Of a stretch of DNA of 64,000 nt, positions 50,535 to 62,400 are shown one piece after another. The first letter of the stretch is position 1, and every line of letters begins with the position of its first letter. A program made the translations under genes and the position numbers. The DNA is from Ophioceras dolichostomum (lineage: Eukaryota > Ascomycota > Sordariomycetes > Magnaporthales > Ophioceraceae). Location: NCBI GenBank assembly GCA_003049485.1, contig PYST01000122.1, forward strand, positions 1 to 64,000, given 5' to 3'. The notes beneath the pieces were generated by a model. That model was given only the letters and a program-made list of their open reading frames with translations. It searched no databases and was not told the DNA's origin.

Positions 50535-52289
50535 TTAAACACGGGACGGCGCTCCGTCCTCACCACCAGAGCCCTGCAGAGTGGTCCCGCTGATATCAGT
50601 GCTCCCGCTCCCTTCGCCAGTCGACACCGCCCCCGTCGTCCGCCGCCTGCGTCGCGCCTCCATCCGCCTGCGCCACGGCCTGTACACGAGGACGGAACCG
50701 ACGCCGACGGCCAGGAAGACGCCGCAGATGCACCCGCCGATGACGTCGAAGTGGTCGCCGATGGCGGCGACGCCGTCCCAGAACGGCCCCTCCGGCTCGG
50801 CGACGTTGAGCACGAGCGACAGCAGCTGGACGACGCCGATGAAGGCCGACACGAAGATGGTGATGCCCGTGAGCACGATCGAGTAGTAGAGGATCGCCAC
50901 CACGTCCCGCGAGAACGCCTTGGACGTGTACAGCGCCATCATGAGTGCGCCGTCCGTGGTGTCGAGCAAGCACATCCCGGCTTGTTCAATTCACACGTAG
51001 GTCAGCTTCTGACCGTCATGGCGTCCAGTGGGTTAGGGGGGNNNNNNNNNNNNNNNNNNNNNGGGGGGGGGGGCAAAGTCTAAGGACTGACCTGTGAACA
51101 GAATGGGGAACATGAGTATTAGCCACATACTCGTCCCATTGGCACCCTGGAGGCCGGCGAGGCCAAGCAGCGCGATCTCAGAGCTCGTGTCGAAGCCGAG
51201 CCCGAACACGATGCCGAGGGGGAACATCTTCCAGGGCCTGTCGATGATCTTGAACAGCTTCCGGAAGATGTAAGCGAGCAGCCCACCGCCCTCGAACATC
51301 GCCGCCGACGAAGATGACAGCTGACCGGCCGCCGACGACTCTGCCGCTCCTGCTGCTCCCCCGGCTCCCACGGCATCTCCGCCGCCTCCGTGATGCCGTC
51401 GTCCGTCCGCAGCCTCAGCCGCGTTCTCCTCCTCCCTCACAGCAGCCTCCTCGTCGCCGATCACATCGACCACGTCCCTCGGCGCGTTCGCACCCTCATC
51501 GGCACCCTGGTGCTGCTGGTGCTGCCGCTCAAGCTCCTCCCGCAGCCTCCTCACAAGCCTACCCAGCACCCACGCGTTCCCCGCACAAAGCAGCAGCAGG
51601 AACGCCGCAGACACGCTCGTGCCGACGATGTTGCCCGCCCTCGCGAAGTCCTCGAACCGCTCGCTCAGCGCGCCGGCCGTGGCCGCCACGACCACGCAGG
51701 TGACCACCACGACGGTCGAGTGGCCCAGCGAGAAGAACGTTCCGACGGCGACGGGCCGCCGGCCGGACGCGATCAGGCGGCGGGTCACCAGGTCGATGGC
51801 CGCGATGTGGTCGGCGTCGAGCGCGTGGCGGAGGCCGAGCGTGTAGGCGAGCACGGCGAAGGAGGCGAGGGAGGGGTTGTAGTGCAGGACTATGCCGGAG
51901 GCGAGCCAGACGAGGGCGTTGATGGCGATTAGGAGGCCGATCAGCTGGAGGGCGGGGAGGGGGATGGCGGTGAGGGCTTTGGGTACTTGTAGTGGGGGGC
52001 GGCGAATGGAGGGGAGGCGGATGCGGTAAAGGGGTAGCCAGAGCGGCATGGTGCTGGAGGTGGTGGTTGAGGCTGAGTTGTTGCTGCGATGGTGGTGTAT
52101 TCCTGTTCTTTCTCGTGTTTTGCCGCTGTTGCTGCTGTGGTAGCGGTACTCAGACGACGTCGATGGTGTTGTTGGCGTCAATGTCGAGGTTTGGGGCGGC
52201 TGGTGGTGTAGTAGAGGCGTGTTCTCGCTAGCATCGCCTGCTGCTAATGTCCGACTTGTTGTTGCTGTGGTGTTCTGCCTTGAAGCCAT
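50535..52289 (-). CDS. NiCoT-family nickel/cobalt transporter
   Basis: Two exons (52289-51092, 50980-50535) join in phase and give 547 residues. Family signatures are all present: RHALDADHI at about 154-162 (the metal-selectivity motif HA-x4-DH), LGFDTSSE at about 363, and GMCLLDTTDG just after the splice junction. Multiple hydrophobic helices (LIGLLIAINALVWLASGIVL, VVVVTCVVVAATAG, TIFVSAFIGVVQLLSLVL) fit a proton-coupled importer in the plasma membrane, supplying nickel for urease or cobalt. It has a Ser/Thr-rich cytosolic N-terminus and a hydrophilic central loop of about 100 residues (acidic, then Gly/Ala-rich) that is longer than in bacterial members. The 111-nt intron contains a poly-G run with a 21-base gap. 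Confidence 0.93.
51042..51062. other. Assembly gap (21 N) within a poly-G run
   Basis: Undetermined bases flanked by G runs on the plus strand, inside the intron of the NiCoT gene. Splice sites on both sides are intact. Confidence 1.
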
Positions 52290-55200
52290 CGCGACTACCT
52301 CGCACAGGTAACCAGTAGCTCCCTTCCCCTTGCCCCTTTCCGTTCTCGGACTGAACTATCTAGGCAGGTAGATGCTATCTAACTATTACCTAGTACTGTG
52401 ACCGCCATGGATTGGGCGTGCCTTATCGCTGCCAGTCATGCATATCCCTCGAAAACCCCGCACCTTGAACCTTCCTGGAGTGGCTCGAGTGGTTGCGGCT
52501 GGTACTACTACTCTCTGGACCTAGCTACGCTTGTGCAGGAACCGACCTACCAGGGAACTAAGAAGTTCCTCCTCTCTCGCGTGCTGGGTTGTTGAGGTAG
52601 CATGGTAGGAGTTGTTCATAGGGGAAGTGTTGAGTAGAGATCCGACCCAATGGCGGATACGTACTACCCCGCCCCCGCCCGTTAGGTCGACCCCTTTTGG
52701 CTCTGGCCTCTCTCTGAAGCGTTTAAACTTCGCACAATATGCAAGATGCCAGCACCCAGTGGGTTGTACTGACATGGTGTTTGTGGACCATCAAGGTAGC
52801 TCCCCCACGTTTAACGAGATAAGAGCGGGCAATGTATGAGTCCATGTTTGCTTGCTTGGAGAATGGTTTGCCTATGCTTTCTGGTCATCCGAATCGCCTC
52901 GTTTTCTCTTTGTCCTCCGACTGTCCATGCCCCGTTCGGGTGCCAGCCGCGGGAGCCGTGGGCAAGCGTGGCATGGACCATGCAACGAGATTCCAGTAAT
53001 TTTCCTCCCACAGCCCCAATTGACTTACAAGTTGCCGTAAATGGAAAATTAAACCAGTACTCCTATAGTACTTGTCAAGTTGGAGGGAGTAGCGTCTAGT
53101 TCCTTCCGTGGTCAAGTTTCTCTAGTTATCTAGGGGTAGCACGAGCGATTGCTGTAAAAGGTTGTCGGGCGCTATAGCGGCACGGCGGCAGAGCGGCAGG
53201 TCCAAGGCCAGGGCGCGGGGAGCCGGCTCCAGCACCGGGAGGCGCCTACTAACAGGAACGGCGATGGGGGCGGAAGGATGATGAAGGATGTAGACGATGC
53301 CGAAGAGGATGATGATGGAGGATAATGGCTGGGATCTTATTCATTGCACTTTTCAGAGTGGGATCAAGTCCGATTCCTACACCCTTTGCTCCGAGCACGG
53401 GTGCATGGACTTTTCGGTTCAACTCATGCTTTATTTTCCGACCTGCCTCATATCCCCTTGTCGGTATCCTTCCTTGAGTGGCAGCCCATTTTGGTCGTGA
53501 ATTCATGACGCCAAGTGTGAAAGTGTGCCTACCTCCTGAACCTCAATCTGCTTATCCCCGCGAGCTTATGTCGCCCCCGACTTCGTGGCGAGGAGAGAAG
53601 TGAAATCTGTGGTGGGCTGCCGGGCGGAACAAGCCATTCTGTAGGTCTTCGGTGGAGTCTTTTTCTTTTACAAATTCACAATGTGTCCGATCTCGTACCG
53701 TACCCCGAAGATCACCAGCGGTGTAGGCGAAACGCCGTGGAGGAAGCACTGCGATGCCGGCCCCGCCAACGTACGAGAGGGCACAGCACCGGAGAGCTTT
53801 CGCCGAACGGGTTTTGTTGAGTGCTGGCTTGTTGTGTTTTCGGTTTTTTCTTTTTTTTTTTTCTTTTCTGCTGGTCTCGCGTGTTCACGCCATCGAAGGC
53901 CGTTGGTTGCCTCGCTTTCGCTGGCTGGATGTTCTCTCTCCTCTCTCTGTGAGGCATCACGAAACCCGACGGAGAAACTTCATCAGTCCCGTCAGTTCTT
54001 TTTACGGATTGAGCGGAAGAGAAAGAATCGGCCTAGACTCCAGTCGACGTTACCGCCCGTCAGCATAAGCCAACGTAGCGATAAGTGATGCCGATCCGGT
54101 CTAGAGTCTTCCTGTCCACAACCATTCTTCCGTCCATTTTTGCCTCCTCCCTTTTAATCGTCTGTCCTCTCTCCTCCCAAACCGCGCTGTGGTTTCCTGG
54201 GACATCGCATGCAGTCAGAATTGCTGTCATTGGTTAGACATCAAGCCGCCCGAGGCATAGAGTGGCTCCATCGCCGTGGTAAGCCCCTCAAGCAATTGCT
54301 TGCGTATACTCACTCAGCCACCTTGATAAACAGCAGCTGGTATTCATCTTGTGCACATCATGAGCTCGGGGCTCGGTTGGACAGCCTGCAGTTTTGCTCA
54401 CGGAAGCAGGGCGAGCTTGGGCATGGGCTAACAGACTTTGCGTGGGGTGTCCTCGCACCATCGTCAGCAGTTCCCGATGCGGCTCTTTTATTTTGCCCTT
54501 TGTCCGTCTGGCTTGTCATTCTATCACTTGTCACTATTCTGATGAGTCCGACTTTAGTCGGTTTTTCACATCTTGCATGGATGGTATCTCAAAATGCATG
54601 AATTATCGTTCGAGAGGTTGAGGGAAAAAAGAAAGCTGTGGTCATCGGTTCACAAAAAAATAGGCAGACAAAAAAAGATGAAGAAGGCGAACGAAAGTAT
54701 ATCATCAGAGACTAACTGCAAGAGCTGCGAATCGGAGACGAGCGGATGTAAGTCTGCTTGCCAGCTTGCACCAACAGCAACACCCCTCACTTTCAAGCCA
54801 AGCCATCTCCCCGCCTTTCCTCCTCCTTTGGGCATGGATGTCGCGACAACAGAGGGAATGAGTTTCGCTGGCCAAAAAGGAAAAAAAAAAAAAAAAAAAA
54901 AAGGTGCACAACATCATCATAACCAGATGTGGTCAACTGCAGCCACCCATTCTCTCTCCCACCACATCCCCTCCATCGGCTAACACAGAGTGCGACCTCT
55001 GACCTGGCTGGTGGGTGGACTGTCACGAGTCTCGTCACTGGCCCCTCTGCTCTCACCGGCTCCAGGCTCTCCCAGGGTCAAATCCGCCGTGTTTGCACTA
55101 CCACGGATGCTGGGCGTGGGTAGCACAAAACACAGCAGAACACAGCGGCATGTGTGATTGTGACCGGTCCACAAAAAGGGACAAAGAAAAGAAATAAGGT

Positions 55201-58200
55201 CTTGATACGAATTAGAGGGCGGGGTCGAGACCCGTGGTCGGCAGAGTTGCCTTACCTGATCCGTCAATTCTGTCTGGAAATTGAGCCAAGGCAACCGCCG
55301 AGTTTTGTGTGATCCTGTGGTTCTGATACTCGGATGCGGTGGCGGCCTACGCAAGCACACTCCCCCCGTTTTTGGCTTCGGCCGGCCTCATAAACGAGGC
55401 GAACCATATGCGCTCAAGAAATGTGCGGCTGAGAATTTGTTTGGAGGCCGGAAGAGAGGGAGAAGCAGATGCAGGTAAGAGGGGAAATGTGACACGGAGG
55501 AGACGACGGAGGGACCCTGAACCTGGGTGTCACGGCAAATGATGTCCCGAGGAGCGAAGAGCAAGGGTTACCTAACACATTGATCCTGACTTGTCAGTGA
55601 CTTGTCAGTTCTCTCCCTGCCGGTCAATTTTTTCTTTCCTATCAACTGCTGCCAGACGCGAACCACATGCTAGTGGTCTGCGAACCTGTTCGGTCGGCGA
55701 ACCACGATGGCTGGTATGGGAGAAAGCGGAGTTCTGCGTCTCCGTCTCCTCGTGTGTCCGTGTATCAGATGTCCATGTATGTCGGAGGCGAGAGGGCGGA
55801 CCCGCGCCAGCAGCCTGTATGCCTTCATGTCGAATCAACACATGCGTGTGATCAAAACCGGAATTCTCTTCTCCAACCCGTGGGAACCAACTTGCATGTT
55901 TGCAGGGCGGGCGGACTCGCATACGCAGGGCATCTGTCTTTTCTGACTGGCGCCGGTGAGTGTGGTAGGTCAGCAATGTGGATGTGTCAGCGCAACCGGA
56001 GCCGAAAGAAAATGATCAGGCTCTCTTTCTCGCAACTGACCACAGCAGTCTGTCGTGCCCCTCCTAAAACAGCACCCCTCACGGACAATTCCGTAAGACA
56101 CTGCAGTTGATGTGCCGAGCCTCCCGGCAGTGAGTAGTAATGGCTCCACGAAAGAAGGAAAAAAAAAAAAAATCCCGTCAGAGTCATCGACCGTCGACTG
56201 ACACTCTGAGGCTCTCAGTGCTCTGTGGGCATCGAGGCAACCAGCCAGCCAGCCAGCCGGGCCTCGTATTGTGGCCCGTGGCGGCGCATGGGATGGGGCG
56301 AATTTGAGTTGCGGAACTCGTGCGGAAAGGGGACATCCAGAGCATGGAGTATTGAGACGGGGACCACCTTCTCCCGGCGGCAGCCAGTGGTGGATTCTTA
56401 CTCTGGGGGCGGGGTTGCAAACCTCAACTCAAGTTCAACTACAACTGAAGCCGCCAGATTCAGTCTTTGGTGCATTCACTGGTGGGGCAGAGACCGAAGC
56501 TGTTGGGAATTGCATGTGCACGCAGCGCATCAGATGTGGGGCACTCCAGTGCGGGACCTGGCTGTGAGTGTTGCCAAGATTTTTTTCCATTGAAGCTTGC
56601 AGCTTGCCCATTCGAGCTCACGAATTCTCTCTTTATTGCGCCACTGTTGCGATCGTCGGCACTCCGGCTGGCTGATGGTAGACAGTCTCAGTGAGACGGT
56701 CATTCTCGGTTTCCAACAGACGGATCACGGATTTCGTCTCAGAGGCCCTCCCTTTGGATTACACGGCAGACTGCGAGAGGTACCAGACAAGCAACACCTC
56801 TGTCGAACGACACTCCACGACCACCGCATACACACGGTCCAGTGCAGCCTCCATCTCGCCACTCCTTATCACTGGAGCAGGAGATCTTGAGGCGCTGCAC
56901 TAGGAACATCGAGACCCGAACAGCCAGGATTTGACAGCAGGGTAGCACTAGCTGCACTAAGCAGCGACAGACAGCTGCACCAGACATGCCCTCCAAGACC
57001 CAAAGCATGCCTGTCGCAGCCCCCAATCTTCCTCCCATCTACGCGGAAGTGCACCAAATGCGCAGCCGACCGGCGACAACCTGGAGAGAAGGAAGGCTGC
57101 AGGCGGGTATTCTGTGCAAGTCAAAAGCTTGCAGGGTTCCTCAGTTGAGGCACGCCGATAACACAAGTCCGAACGCATCCGAACGCTCGACGATGGTTGG
57201 CCGGATTGGCAGGCAATAAATAATACGAGATCGGTCGGCAAGACATTTCGGCGCAACCATTGCACTTTTGAGAGTGCGAAAGAGAGGATGGAAACAAAAC
57301 CGCCCATCGCGTCCCCAACAAAGCCAGTCCAGCTATCACACTGCAAGGAGCCAGATTTGGTGCACCCGGACACCCAAGACGCCCACACGTCCATCCATCC
57401 ACATCAGATCCTGCCCCCCGCCTATCCCAGCGTGTGCCGCCCCTCCAGGTTGGCACAACTGCCTGCATAGTGTGCATACAGAGATTCAGATTCAGAGTCC
57501 AGAGTCCATTTCAGAGAGGGGATACCGACTGCTACCACCCACTGTGTTGGCATGCATGCTGGTCCATTTTTGACCAACCGACTAGAAAGCCTTGCTGCCT
57601 TGAATGTCCTTCCCATCATACCCCACATTCAGGATTCTCGACTGGCTGTCCCAGGTTTAACCGTGATCAGATGCGGCCTCCTCTTTGGGCCCATGGCAAA
57701 AAAAGATGGCATAGGCAGAAACTGGGGTGGAAAGACAACTTGGAGAGGCTGCGAACTTGCCCGTCAGCTTTGGTGTCCACGCGAACAACTACCCCTGTGC
57801 AGTACCAGTTGCCTCGAGGCATTATGGTGTCCGGTGGTCTATCTCAAGTTATCACCCCCCACAAGCACACCACGCACGCCCATCTGCCTTCGGGACCTAC
57901 TACGTACCTATTTCCGTGCCTCCGTCCGTCCCAAGACAGAGGCCCCCAGCCCAGCAAGAACAGAGGATACAGGGCAGAGGCAGGAGGCAAATGGCAAAAG
58001 CACTTACTTGGTGGTCACTGCATCCATCCTCATCCGTCCCGCCGCCGCCGCCTGCCTGCCTGCGGCGTGCTTCCAGAGTCTCCATATTTCTTGATTCCGT
58101 TTCATTCTCCGCAGCCCCCTCAGCGCCAGCCATATCAGCCATTCAGGAGCACTCAGAACGTGCCCCCGCGCCTGCGATTGGCATTTTGCTCCTTTTATTT

Positions 58201-59474
58201 TTCAAAGCATCACAACACCCCCATTCCCTGCTTGAGCTAAGCGAGGAGGCGAACAGCAGGCGAACGTGTTCCAAAGAAGGGGGCGTCCAGCCAGGGCCAG
58301 GTAGGAGGCTGCTGGTTGTAGCTCAGGTGGGCTTGGATGGGTCTCCATCCCACCACCCTAGACCCCTACCATGCGCACACCCGTGGACAAGTAAGTGACG
58401 GTTTGACGATCGGCAGGCAAGGCTGTCTGTCTTCTGATTCACGCCCTGCCGCCCCTGTTATTCCTCGTTCGGTGCAAGCGCACCTTTCCAGTCTGCTGCC
58501 TTTCGCTGCATATGACTGGCCCGCTGTGATGCACGAAGGACAGTTGGCACAGGAGACAGCGTTGTCTAGGCTATTAATGGGAATCACCAGTACATCCTTG
58601 ACCTGACCGACCGTTGCCTGCTTGGATGCTTGGGGCGGCTCAAGTGAACCGTATTCGCAAAGGACTCTCTCTCTCTCTTCTCTTCTCCAGCCATCCACCC
58701 ATTTATATCATCCTCCCCCTCGTTCCTTCCCTACCGCCCAATTTTTTTTTTTTACCGCTTATCTTCCTTCTCCCCCTCCCTTAGCTTTCTTACCTTTGCG
58801 CTTCCTTTTTTGGTTCCCGTTTTTATTATCCATCTCACCTCGTTACATCAACCATCAAGGTCCCGTCCTACTAGAAGTTTCAGACCGAACGATTGCGACA
58901 GGACAGGCAGGACCCTTACTTTTCTGCATTTTTCAGGGTCCAGTCTTCCGTTATCTTCGGACCACCGAAAAAGGGCGAGACCCCTCCGCTGATCGCTCGT
59001 CGTCGATCGCTTCGAGACCCTCGTTTTTTCCCACCCACTCGCCGGAAGTCGGAACGAGACTAGCACAAGGGGACTCGAAGCGTTGCACCTTCCCTGCTTC
59101 CCTTGCGGCGTGCCCCGCCGACGGTGTACACCACCAAGACGACGCTATAGCTTCTCATTGGTCCAACCGAGTCAGCCCGGAGCTCAACGAGACAGCGTCT
59201 TCCCCGTCACGTTCTATTCCGAGGGCGCTAGCGCTAGTGGACGGGAGCTGGGATACGCCTGAACGCCTGGTGCCGTCTAAGTCATTTGCATCGGCGCCCG
59301 AAACGCCAACGGGGCGCCTTAGGACGGGCACTACTACTCGCGGACAGCCTCGGGATATAGTCTAGTCCCCTCGAGAAAAAGAAAAAGAACAAGAAAAGAT
59401 CTCGTCTCCTCCATTTCCATCTTCTCTTCTCGCTAGTACCCATTTCCCAGTCTCAAAAAAATCCCCAACGGGAC
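52290..59474. other. Seven-kilobase interval without a supported gene
   Basis: Many ORFs up to about 270 codons exist (57434-58240 and 58622-59365 on the plus strand), but none shows a domain or convincing composition. Homopolymer runs include 22 A at 54881-54902, about 14 A near 56159-56172 and 12 T near 58743. The last 800 bp are pyrimidine-rich, as expected for a fungal promoter and long 5' leader serving the calpain gene. Confidence 0.5.
58640..59474 (+). promoter_or_regulatory. Pyrimidine-rich upstream/leader region of the calpain-like gene
   Basis: CT-rich blocks (58667-58690, 58740-58810) and CCATCACC-like patches precede the start codon, consistent with a filamentous-fungal core promoter and 5' leader. 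The open frame 58622-59365 could act as an upstream ORF, or could be chance. No TATA box was identified. Confidence 0.35.
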
Positions 59475-62400
59475 ATGGCCCCCAGCAAAAAGGAAAGTAG
59501 TAGAAAGGAGGGCGGCAGAAAGGAGAGCAGCAGAAAAGAGAGCAGCACGATGGACTCCCGCCGCCCTCAGCACCCCGTTTCTGAGGCTCCTGCTGTCCCG
59601 GGCGTGGGTCCACTCAGGGTCCTGAGGCGGTTCGCACCAAGACGGGCATACCACGACGAGTCGGACTTTTCGACCGACTATGATTTCAACTCGGAGTCGG
59701 ATCACTCGCACTGGCAGCGCGGACCGCGTGCAACTGCGGCACCGACCACCGACGACAAGAAGAAGAAGAAGACGAAGCTGCCCCCCCAGGAGTCTATCAA
59801 CAAGATTTGGAAGAGATTCTCCAAGGAGACTTTCTCTAAGGCGCTCACGGTGCTGCCCTTCGAACCCATCGCCCCTGCAACTTCGGCGGAGCGCGGTAAC
59901 GAGCTGCTGTCCGCCGACTACGACCGGGTGGCCGAGGAGTGCAAGAAGAAGGTCGAGAAGATCATCAAGGAGTGCAAGCGCGTTAACCAGCGGTACCGCG
60001 ATAAGAACTTCGACCTGGTAAGTCTCACCAACACCACACGCACTGCATCATCACACGCCGTGCTCCCCCGGGTCGGAATGTGGATCCTCCCGGCGGCGTT
60101 TATTCCTCGTGGGCAACGGGCCTGGAGGGAGACCGACTCCAACATCCTCCGACCATGCCAGCCTGCTGTGTCACAGAAGCATCATTCTCCCATCATCTCA
60201 AATATTGTCACCAACCAAACATGCTGGATGGACGTGGAGATGATCAAACATGGAGATGATCAAAAATGCTGGGAGATCGAGCAGATCAATTCGTATTTCC
60301 CAAAGTTCGTGGACTCCGCATGCTAACTGACCATGGCGCTCCATCATTCTAGGACTGGGACCTGAAGTGGGAGAAGGGCGACACCCTGAACTACCTTGGC
60401 AGGGAGAAGTACGCCCTCAACTACCACACTTTAACAGATCCCTTGTCGCCCGTACCCAAGTCCGTTAAGCGGGTGCACGAGATCTTTGAGAAGCCGACCT
60501 TCATGAAGACCATCAGTGGCTCGGACATTAAGCAGGGCGACCTCGGCAACTGCTGGCTGCTCGCAAGCCTGGGTGGCCTCTGCAATGTTGAGGGTGCCGT
60601 CAGAAGATCCTGTGTTGCATACGATACCCGTAAGTCCTCGGAGACATCCCATTGACATCACCCGATTTCCCGTTCGGAGGACGACGACGTCCAAGGCTAA
60701 CCCAAGACGCTGGCTGCTGCAAGGGATCGGAATCTACGGCTTCGTGTTCTACCGCGACGGCGAGTGGGTTTACTCGATCATCGACGACAAGCTGTTCCTC
60801 ATCGCCCCCAACTGGGACGAAGGGTCGCTCCACCGCAAGCTTATAGACGACGTCGACGAGATGACGGCCGAGAAGACCTACCGCAAGACCTACCAGACCG
60901 GATCCAAATCGCTGTTCTTCGCCCAGAACAAGGACCAGAACGAGACCTGGCTCCCGCTGCTGGAGAAGGCATTCGCCAAGGCGCACGGCGACTACGCCTC
61001 CCTGATCGGGGGCTGGGTCGGCGAAGGCATCGAGGACCTGACAGGTGGCGTCACCGAGGAGCTGCTCTCCTCTGACATCCTCGACACCGACGCCTTCTGG
61101 GAGAACGAGCTGATGAAGGTGAACAAGGAGTTCCTGTTCGGAGCCTCGACGGGCCTGCTTGACGGCCGAACCGGTAAAAGGAACGGCATCATGGAGCAAC
61201 ACGCCTACAACGTTATGGACTGTAGGGTGCTCAAGGACGGTACTCGGCTGGTGAAGCTCAGGTAAGCAAAACTATCTATGAATCGACCTCAAGTCCCTTC
61301 ATGTCCAATGTCCAACCCCCCTCCCATCACAGTCTCTTCACAGTCTCTTCAGTCAGTACTGAGCCAATCGGAAATGCGAAAACTTGACAGAAACCCTTGG
61401 GGCGACCTGAGGAAGGGCTGCTGGGAAGGACCCTACTCCGACGGATCAAAGGAGTGGAACCAGGACATCAGGGAGGAGCTGGGCCACGACTTCGGCGGCG
61501 ACTCTGTCTTCTGGATAAAGTACGAAGACATGCTCGCCAAGTTCCTGCACCTGGATCGATCGCGGCTGTTCCTGCAGTCGGACGACTGGCGCATCTGCCA
61601 GCGCTGGATCGGCGTCGACGTGCCCTGGCTCCCGCAATACCACGAGAAGTTCCACATCAAACTCACGGTGGACTCCCCCCTGATCCTGGCCCTCACGCAG
61701 CTCAACAAGCGCTACTTCAAGGGCCTGCACGGCCAGTACCTGTTCGACCTGCACTTCCGTGTGCACGAGCAGGGCAAGCCCGACGCGGAGGACTACATCG
61801 TGCGGTCCAACACCAACTACCTCATGCTGCGCGGCGTCAGCGTCGAGATCCCCGACATGCCGGCGGGCAGCTACTCCATCTGGGTCTCGATCCAGGCCGA
61901 GCGCCTGACGGGCTGCTCGTCCGTCGAGGACGTCATCAAGCGCGAGTGCACGTCCCGCTCCGAGAACGAGAAGCTGGCCCAGGTCGGCCGCGCCTACAAC
62001 CTCGCCCACAGCAAGGCGGCCGCGCACCTGGACGCCGTCGCCGCCGAGCGCAAGAAGGCCGACAGGGCCAAGGCCGCGGCGGACCGCAAGAAGGAGCGCT
62101 ACATCACCTGGAACAAGCGCCACGTCACGGCCAACATCCAGAAGGCCCAGGAGAAGAAGAACGCGGCCAAGCGGGCGACCCGCAAGGCCGAGCGCCGCGC
62201 CGTCGCCGAGCGCGAGAGGGTCGAGGCCGCGCTCGCTGCTAAGAAGGCCCAGGAGAAGGCGGCGAGGAAGGAGACCAGGGCCAAGAAGAGGGCTGAGAAG
62301 AAGGCTGCTAAGGAGAAGGCCGAAGCCGAAGCTAAAGGGGAGAAGCCGGAGAAGCCGGAGGAGAAGAAAAAGGAGGCGGAGCAGAAGCCGGCTGAAGACA

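Noticed and set aside
58622..59365. ORF of 247 codons before the calpain gene
   Set aside because: Pyrimidine-rich leader-like sequence gives Pro/Ser/Phe-rich translation without a domain; more likely promoter or 5' UTR.
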